DNA from: Acidimicrobiia bacterium
GTDB taxonomy: Bacteria > Actinomycetota > Acidimicrobiia > IMCC26256 > BP-133
Direction: 5' to 3'
DNA length: 10,601 nucleotides
NCBI GenBank assembly: GCA_025934385.1
Contig: JAICYE010000041.1
Coordinates: 1 to 10,601, forward strand
In this document: one piece after another, positions 6,655 through 10,601 of the stretch
Position numbering within the stretch: the stretch's first letter is position 1
How the letters are laid out: the number at the start of each line of letters is the position of its first letter
Notes under the pieces: model-generated
The model's database searches: none
Told to the model about the DNA's origin: nothing
The model's input: only the letters and a program-made list of their open reading frames with translations
Position numbers and translations under genes: made by a program

Positions 6655-8054
6655 ACCCCATCAGCCGGCGCCGGTTGCTGAGCACGGCGGGGGCGGCCGG
6701 CCTCCTGGTGGCCACCGGCGGCTGGCCCGGACGGGGCCGGGGCCTGGCCCTCCCCTCGCCGGCCTCGGCGCTCGACCTCACGCCCGACGGCCTCGGCGCC
6801 TCGCTGCCCGAGCCGGCGACCAGCGGCATCGACCACGTCGTCGTGGTGATGATGGAGAACCGCAGCTTCGACCACTTCCTCGGCTGGCTGCCCGGGGCCA
6901 ACGGCGCCCAGGACACGACGACGCCCCGCTACCCCGACGCCGCCGGGCACCGGCACCCCAACCACCACCTCACCGATCCCCGGGGTTGCGGCGATACCGA
7001 TCCCGACCACTCCTACCGCGGCGGCCGCTTCCAGCTCCACGACGGGGCGATGGACAACTTCGCCCGGCACGGCGACTTCCGGGCCATCGGGTTCTACCAG
7101 GAGGGTGACCGGCCGTTCATGAGCGCGCTGGCCCGCCATTACACGACCTGCGACGGCTACTTCTGCTCGTTCCTCGGGTCCACCTGGCCCAACCGCTTCT
7201 TCGTCCACTCCGCCCAGAACCAGGACGCCGGCCGCGGCGACGTGACCCTGCCCACCATCTGGGACCGGCTCAACCGGCCGGGCGGCGCGACCGGCCGCTA
7301 CTACTACTCCGATGCGCCGTTCCTCGGTATGTGGGGCGGACGGTACCGGGCGATCTCCGAGCCCTATCACGAGTTCCTGGCCGCCGCCCGGGCCGGCACG
7401 CTGCCCAACGTCGCCTTCGTCGATCCGAGCTTCGTCGGTTCCGGTGCCGGCCGGGGCAACGACGACCACCCCCGGGCCCACATCGGCGCCGGCGACGCCT
7501 TCCTGGCCGAGGTGTTCCACACGCTCAGCCGGGGGCCGGACTGGGAGCGGACGGTGCTGGTCGTGACCTACGACGAATGGGGCGGGTTCTACGACCACGT
7601 CGTCCCGCCCCGGGTCACGCCCGGCGTCCCGCTCGGCGCCCACCCGGCCAGCGGCCCCGACAAGGACGTCGTCGACGGACGGGTGCTGCTCGGCTTCCGG
7701 GTGCCCTGCATCGTGGCCTCGCCGCTGGCCCGGGGAGCCGACCCATCCCGGCCCCGGGTCGACCACCGCCTCTACGACCACACCTCGATCCTCAAGCTGA
7801 TCGAGTGGCGCTGGCGCCTCCGCCCGCTCGGGCAGCGGGACGCCTCGCTTCGGCGGGCCGATCCCGGCAACCTGGCCGCCGTCCTCCACTTCGGGAACAG
7901 CGATGCCTCGGTGCCGGCGGCGATGCCCTACCCGCAGCCACCGCCGCCGGGATCCTGCCGGACCAACGGGTCCGGCGGCGTCTTCGAGACGGACGACACG
8001 TGGACGCCCGTCCTCGAAGCCGCCGCCCGCGCCGGCTTCGAACTGCCGGCCTGA
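6651..8054 (+). CDS. Tat-exported phospholipase C/acid phosphatase-family phosphoesterase
   Basis: This 467-residue enzyme belongs to the family of bacterial phospholipases C and the acid phosphatase AcpA, within the alkaline phosphatase superfamily. It should hydrolyse phosphate esters outside the cell membrane. A twin-arginine signal SRRRLLSTAG is at 5-14, with a hydrophobic stretch and an A-S-A before about residue 41. Catalytic motifs are intact: VVVMMENRSFDH (Glu69, Asn70), GSTWPNR, where Thr178 is the likely nucleophile by comparison with PlcH-type enzymes, and TYDEWGGFYDH (Asp308, Glu309, His316). GTG 6651 overlaps the TGA of the preceding gene as GTGA, so translation is coupled. The tail ends after a proline-rich stretch near PYPQPPPPG. 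Whether it prefers phospholipids or other esters cannot be told. Confidence 0.93.
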   Translation: MNPISRRRLLSTAGAAGLLVATGGWPGRGRGLALPSPASALDLTPDGLGASLPEPATSGIDHVVVVMMENRSFDHFLGWLPGANGAQDTTTPRYPDAAGHRHPNHHLTDPRGCGDTDPDHSYRGGRFQLHDGAMDNFARHGDFRAIGFYQEGDRPFMSALARHYTTCDGYFCSFLGSTWPNRFFVHSAQNQDAGRGDVTLPTIWDRLNRPGGATGRYYYSDAPFLGMWGGRYRAISEPYHEFLAAARAGTLPNVAFVDPSFVGSGAGRGNDDHPRAHIGAGDAFLAEVFHTLSRGPDWERTVLVVTYDEWGGFYDHVVPPRVTPGVPLGAHPASGPDKDVVDGRVLLGFRVPCIVASPLARGADPSRPRVDHRLYDHTSILKLIEWRWRLRPLGQRDASLRRADPGNLAAVLHFGNSDASVPAAMPYPQPPPPGSCRTNGSGGVFETDDTWTPVLEAAARAGFELPA

Positions 8055-8314
8055 CCACCAGCCCGCCCGAGCAGGTCCTCTACGGCTGTGCGGTTTCAGC
8101 GGCCGGCGAGGCCGAAGAAGACCATCACACCATCAGTGATCTGAGCACGAAGATGCTCTTCGGGGCTCCGGGTGGCGACTCGCACGACCCGATCTTGTCG
8201 CGTCGGGGTCGGTCGGCGAGGACGAGGGCGAGAGCACGGTCCGGTACCCGTCCGGGTACGAAGCTTCTCGGAAGGTCCTTTTTGCCGGTCTCGGCGGGAG
8301 GGCTGATCGGTTCG
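8055..8314. other. Convergent intergenic gap without a supported gene
   Basis: About 260 bases separate the phospholipase stop from the stop of the minus-strand gene at 8315. No reading frame here looks like protein. Two small inverted repeats may help end transcription: GAGCA 8143-8147 with TGCTC 8154-8158 (6-base loop), and GTACCC 8244-8249 with GGGTAC 8254-8259 (4-base loop). A run of five T lies at 8279-8283, too far from either stem to make a classic intrinsic terminator on the plus strand. Confidence 0.5.
8244..8259. terminator. Weak candidate hairpin between convergent genes
   Basis: GTACCC and GGGTAC pair perfectly over a GTCC loop. The position between two converging stops suits a bidirectional terminator, but the stem is only six pairs and no T-tract adjoins it. 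Treat it as a possibility only. Confidence 0.25.
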
Positions 8315-9244
8315 CTAGCTGAGGGGGTCGTCGAGGTGGACGGTCCAGGCCTCGAGGCGAGGGTCGGATAGGAGGTCGTCGGCGAGGGCTGGGGTGGCGG
8401 CGATATATGTGCTCTCCAGGTCGACGTCGGTGGCGACGCACCAGGCGTGGTCGTCAGGCCAGATCAGGCTGGGCGAATGGGGAAAGAAGGTCCCGTTGAC
8501 CATGGAGCCGATCTCCAGGGCGGCGTCGAGCGGGCCGGAAAGGAGCCGGTGCTTACGCCAGGGCAGCTCGAACAGCGGCATGGCCGGTGATGGCTCGTCC
8601 CACGTCAGGCTGGTCACGGGAACGATTTGCTGCGTCGGGGGACTCGCCGCTCCGTTGGGATCGTTTACCGCCTCGCCGGTGCCGATGAAGACGGCGACGA
8701 CCGCGCCGCCGGGGTGAAGCCAGCCATGCCCATCCCATACGCCGAACCAGCACGCCTCCGGGGTCGCTGTATGACGGGCGAGGATGTCGCATAGAGCGGC
8801 CAGCGGTTCGGGGTCGAGATTTCCGGTGTCGGGCGCGGTGAAGTCCCATGGCTCGGAGTCAACCGGGCCGTGCAGGGCGGCGGCCAGCTCATCGAAATCG
8901 ATAGAAGCGTGCATCGTCACACCAGCCCGCTCGGCCACCTCCGCCCACCGAACCAGCCGGGACTGTTCGGACCGCGGGCCCTCGGCGGGGTGGAGCACCC
9001 GCACGTACGCCGGGAAGCCAGTCGGCAGAATCGATCCAAGACCAGCCCCGGGGCCTGCCACGCGCTCCTGGATCCACGCCGCCTGTTCGAGGTCGTCCGA
9101 GCGCAAGAGGCGGGCGTCACCCTTTCCGATCACCTCCCCATGGTGCCGGATCCAGGGGGTGCCGCCGACCTCGTGGCTGTGCAGCGACGGAAGCTGCAAC
9201 AAACCGGCACGTTCCCGGAACTCGACTGCGCTCGTCTTAGGCAA
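8315..9244 (-). CDS. Conserved-looking protein of unknown function, third gene of the toxin-antitoxin unit
   Basis: The frame gives up to 309 residues with no signal peptide or membrane span. The composition is that of a folded cytoplasmic protein. Segments such as ILPTGFPAYVRVLHP, NLDPEPLAALCDILARHT, ACWFGVWDGHGW, WPDDHAWCVATDVDLESTY and the final DPRLEAWTVHLDDP recall an uncharacterised actinobacterial family that I know only as hypothetical proteins. I cannot assign a function. The start is uncertain. TTG 9244 overlaps the toxin stop (9237) by 8 bases, which would fit coupling. GTG 9133 lies in a purine-rich GGGGAGGTGAT context, and the recognisable homology begins only at about residue 45, so a shorter protein is possible. 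No promoter is seen before it, so it is probably transcribed with the toxin-antitoxin pair. Confidence 0.75.
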   Translation of the reverse strand: MPKTSAVEFRERAGLLQLPSLHSHEVGGTPWIRHHGEVIGKGDARLLRSDDLEQAAWIQERVAGPGAGLGSILPTGFPAYVRVLHPAEGPRSEQSRLVRWAEVAERAGVTMHASIDFDELAAALHGPVDSEPWDFTAPDTGNLDPEPLAALCDILARHTATPEACWFGVWDGHGWLHPGGAVVAVFIGTGEAVNDPNGAASPPTQQIVPVTSLTWDEPSPAMPLFELPWRKHRLLSGPLDAALEIGSMVNGTFFPHSPSLIWPDDHAWCVATDVDLESTYIAATPALADDLLSDPRLEAWTVHLDDPLS

Positions 9245-9554
9245 GGCCGAGGACGGTGGCGAGCGCCTCGTCGATCCCCCACATCTCCTCTGGGGTTACG
9301 TGTCCCGCGAGGTCACCGAGGCGCTGTGCATCAACCGCGCCGACCTGCTCGACAAGAACCCGGGTCGGCTCGCCGGCGACGTCGATCTCGGGCCGAAACG
9401 ATGCGGGGCGAGCGCTGCGCGAGGTGGGAGCAACGATGACGACCGAACGAGGAAGGAACTCGTTCGCCTGCACCACGACGCCGAACCGGTCGCCGTGCTG
9501 TTCGTGACCAACTCCCTTTGGAAGCCGGAACCGGTAGACGTCACCCCGCAGCAC
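9237..9554 (-). CDS. MazF-family (PemK-like) endoribonuclease toxin
   Basis: This 105-residue protein matches the MazF/PemK fold. Family toxins cut single-stranded RNA at short sequences and stop growth when free of antitoxin. It begins with the typical LRGDVYRFRLP and continues with GHEQHGDRFGVVVQ, where Arg23 sits at the usual catalytic arginine. VAPTSRSARPASFRPEI follows, with Thr44 at the catalytic threonine, then TRVLVEQVGAVD and a C-terminal helix. GTG 9554 is chosen because the family starts at this point. It overlaps the antitoxin end by 14 bases, a usual arrangement. An in-frame ATG at 9626 would add 24 residues that merely re-read the antitoxin gene. The protein appears full length, so the toxin is probably active. 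Confidence 0.9.
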   Translation of the reverse strand: MLRGDVYRFRLPKGVGHEQHGDRFGVVVQANEFLPRSVVIVAPTSRSARPASFRPEIDVAGEPTRVLVEQVGAVDAQRLGDLAGHVTPEEMWGIDEALATVLGLA

Positions 9555-9780
9555 GAAGCGCTTCCATGAACCCAGCGACCTCGAGCATCTCTTGCCGGTC
9601 CTGCTCGTCTGCTTCCAACGTGGCAACCTCGGCCGCCAGCTCTTGGCGTTGACGAAGGCGTCCCGCCGCCGACAAGAGCGCCGAACGAATGGCGTCGGAC
9701 CGCGACATTCCCGCCGCCTCCAACGTCTTTAGGGCCCTGAGTGCCTCGTCATCGAGGCGAACGGAGATCGCTTTCGCCAT
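9541..9780 (-). CDS. Ribbon-helix-helix antitoxin of the MazF-like toxin
   Basis: This small 79-residue protein has an N-terminal ribbon-helix-helix DNA-binding domain: AISVRLDDEALRAL forms the strand and first helix, and GMSRSDAIRSALLSAA the second helix. From about residue 41 a charged coil follows (RLRQRQELAAEVATLEADEQ), which in this family wraps around and neutralises the toxin. ATG 9780 lies six bases after a TACGCT -10 box, and the unit appears to start there. The palindrome at 9789-9809 is the natural site for this protein or its complex with the toxin to repress its own operon. The short length and the coupled toxin gene are typical. Confidence 0.9.
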   Translation of the reverse strand: MAKAISVRLDDEALRALKTLEAAGMSRSDAIRSALLSAAGRLRQRQELAAEVATLEADEQDRQEMLEVAGFMEALRAAG

Positions 9781-9786
9781 ATCCCA

Positions 9787-9809
9787 AGCGTATCACAAAA
9801 CGTGATACG
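9787..9809 (-). promoter_or_regulatory. Operator-promoter of the toxin-antitoxin unit
   Basis: CGTATCAC at 9789-9796 and GTGATACG at 9802-9809 are perfect inverted repeats of 8 bases around AAAAC. On the minus strand the -10 box TACGCT (9787-9792) overlaps one arm and ends six bases before the ATG at 9780. A weak -35-like TTCCGA at 9810-9815 lies exactly 17 bases upstream, so the repeat fills the spacer. Binding of a dimeric RHH repressor here would block RNA polymerase, giving autoregulation. That role is inferred from position and symmetry. Confidence 0.7.
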
Positions 9810-9939
9810 TCGGAATCGGAATCGCCGGGGCCCCCGCCGAGACCCGCCCCGGTACGGCCTCGTTCCGGAAGGGACGCCTCTCCCGGCCCTCGGTGGCCGA
9901 TCAGCATTGGCATCCGAGCGCTCCGGGCCGCCCGTCTGG

Positions 9940-9945
9940 CACGCT
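9940..9945 (+). promoter_or_regulatory. Possible -10 box (CACGCT) before the small plus-strand gene
   Basis: CACGCT ends six bases before ATG 9952, the spacing seen at other starts in the window. The first base departs from TANNNT. A TTGGCA at 9907-9912 looks like a -35 box but is 27 bases away, which is too far. Weak support for a leaderless start at 9952. Confidence 0.25.
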
Positions 9946-9951
9946 GGCGCG

Positions 9952-10344
9952 ATGCCCAAGCGAGACCCTCGTGACAAGTGGACGATCCACCACTTCTCGC
10001 AGGCGAACCCACGCGGCCCCGGCCAGGGAGGCGTCGCCGCCCTCCTACGACGGGTCGCAGACACTCTGGACGGACTGGGAGACATCCAGGTCGAGGACCT
10101 CACCTTCGGCAAGGAGATCACCGATGGCGAGGACTGGGTGTCGTTGACCGTGTACTACCACCGCGACGTGCGTCGCGGCGAGGAGCACGCATATCTACAC
10201 CTACGCTCGCCGTCGGGAGCGGAAGGCCCACCGACTGCAGTACGCGCTCGCGACCCCGAACAAGGCCAAGCCGACGACTGCCAGGATCTTGAGGACGACT
10301 GGCGTGTCCGCCACGAACAGGACGTCGAAGATGGCCACGGGTGA
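9952..10344 (+). CDS. Small hypothetical protein, conserved-looking first 72 residues with an odd tail
   Basis: From ATG 9952 the frame encodes 130 residues. Residues 1-72 look like a real, compact protein: KWTIHHFSQ, then VAALLRRVADTLDGLGDIQV and DLTFGKEITDGEDWVSLTVYYHRD. I have the impression of small actinobacterial hypothetical proteins of about 80-90 residues, but I know no function. Beyond residue 72 (after 10167) the sequence turns into charged, low-quality residues (RARDPEQGQADDCQDLEDD). These are the exact antisense of a hydrophobic minus-strand frame at 10201-10422. The native stop may have been lost and the tail may be accidental. No signal peptide or membrane segment is present. 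Longer readings starting at 9802 run through the toxin-antitoxin promoter and are unlikely. Confidence 0.6.
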   Translation: MPKRDPRDKWTIHHFSQANPRGPGQGGVAALLRRVADTLDGLGDIQVEDLTFGKEITDGEDWVSLTVYYHRDVRRGEEHAYLHLRSPSGAEGPPTAVRARDPEQGQADDCQDLEDDWRVRHEQDVEDGHG

Positions 10345-10422
10345 CAAAAGCGCCACGAAGAAGGCGACAGCACCGACCTGCCACCTGTTCAATCTCCAAG
10401 GGTCGACGTCGTCCCTGCTCAT
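10201..10422 (-). CDS. Small two-helix membrane protein of unknown function
   Basis: This 73-residue frame starts at ATG 10422 and ends at TAG 10201. It reads like a genuine small membrane protein: DPWRLNRWQ, a first hydrophobic helix at about 16-37 (VGAVAFFVALLSPVAIFDVLF), a turn with D39-T-P, a second helix at about 42-61 (VVLKILAVVGLALFGVASAY) and a basic tail (RWAFRSRRRA). The positive end would place it in the cytoplasm, with the short loop outside. CAATGT lies seven bases before the ATG and could be a -10 box. It overlaps the tail of the plus-strand gene, and antisense of charged codons is often hydrophobic by chance, so a shadow cannot be ruled out. Confidence 0.5.
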   Translation of the reverse strand: MSRDDVDPWRLNRWQVGAVAFFVALLSPVAIFDVLFVADTPVVLKILAVVGLALFGVASAYCSRWAFRSRRRA

Positions 10423-10531
10423 GGCCGCAACATTGCCTCAGGAGGGGTTGTTGGCCCGACCAGCAGCCGTGTCAACGCGACCCACCTTCACCGGCACGTC
10501 CGAGCGTCGTGATCGTCGACCGCGGGCCGCC

Positions 10532-10601
10532 TTACGGGTCAGAGCTCCTGCGGAGTCTTTCGGCCTGCGCCTGAAGTGACGCTCGGGTTTCCTCGGAGAA
10601 G
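10532..10601 (-). CDS. C-terminal end of an unidentified gene (partial)
   Basis: A minus-strand frame enters from the right edge and ends at TAA 10534-10532. The 22 visible residues begin FSEETRASLQAQAERLR and finish RRSSDP, an amphipathic charged helix of the kind found at protein ends. The gene lies mostly outside the window and cannot be named. The 109 bases between it and the membrane-protein start at 10422 show no other gene. Confidence 0.35.
   Translation of the reverse strand, partial: FSEETRASLQAQAERLRRSSDP

Noticed and set aside
4761..8054. A single plus-strand open frame of over 1000 codons
   Set aside because: Most of it is antisense to the ABC ATPase or off-frame to the calcineurin-like gene. 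Only the part from 6651 is a real protein with a signal peptide and motifs.
8133..8441. Minus-strand frame of about 100 codons across the convergent gap
   Set aside because: Arg/Pro/Ser-rich, partly off-frame over the end of the unknown gene, with no start signal.
9555..9626. MazF start at ATG 9626
   Set aside because: The extra 24 residues re-read the antitoxin gene, and MazF proteins begin at the LRGDVY segment.
10289..10579. Plus-strand frame at the right end
   Set aside because: Low-complexity Thr/Ala/Arg composition, antisense to the membrane protein and to the partial gene at the edge; no start signal.

Overview
The window is about 10.6 kb of very GC-rich bacterial DNA. Several genes start with GTG, genes often overlap by a few bases, and a TANNNT-type -10 box sits six to eight bases before several starts. 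This fits an actinobacterium that uses leaderless transcripts. The class Acidimicrobiia is a possible home, but that is only an impression from gene style. I see no rRNA or tRNA genes, CRISPR array, insertion sequence or integrase.

Layout. (1) Positions 1-61 are the last codons of a plus-strand gene, closed by an 11-bp GC-only hairpin that spans its stop codon. (2) 96-1134 (+) holds a class I SAM-dependent methyltransferase and the remnant of an alpha/beta hydrolase that has lost its middle and its frame. (3) 1127-5573 (-) is a four-gene cluster, read from right to left: ABC exporter ATPase, ABC-2 permease, a PanE/ApbA-family ketopantoate reductase-like enzyme and a GlcD-like FAD-linked oxidase. 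The first two overlap by 4 bases and the last two by 8. (4) 5704-8054 (+) is a two-gene exported unit that starts divergently from the ABC cluster. It encodes a calcineurin-fold phosphoesterase homologue whose metal-site motifs look degraded, then a Tat-exported phospholipase C/acid phosphatase-family enzyme with intact catalytic motifs. They share a GTGA overlap. (5) 8055-8314 is a convergent gap without a gene. (6) 8315-9780 (-) is a ribbon-helix-helix antitoxin, a MazF-family toxin and a conserved-looking protein of unknown function, packed head to tail with overlaps. A perfect 8-bp inverted repeat fills the promoter of this unit. (7) 9952-10601 holds a small plus-strand protein, a small two-helix membrane protein on the opposite strand overlapping its tail, and the end of a minus-strand gene leaving the window.

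How the parts fit. The ABC pair is a complete exporter of the NatAB type. PanE and GlcD look translationally coupled and may act on related 2-oxo/2-hydroxy acids. The secreted phosphatase pair may scavenge phosphate or process phospholipids, with the first protein perhaps acting as a non-catalytic partner. The toxin-antitoxin unit looks autoregulated, and the reading of its third gene as part of the same transcript is the most notable open question. The right end reads as accessory sequence: small genes, a toxin-antitoxin module and locally more A/T-rich stretches.
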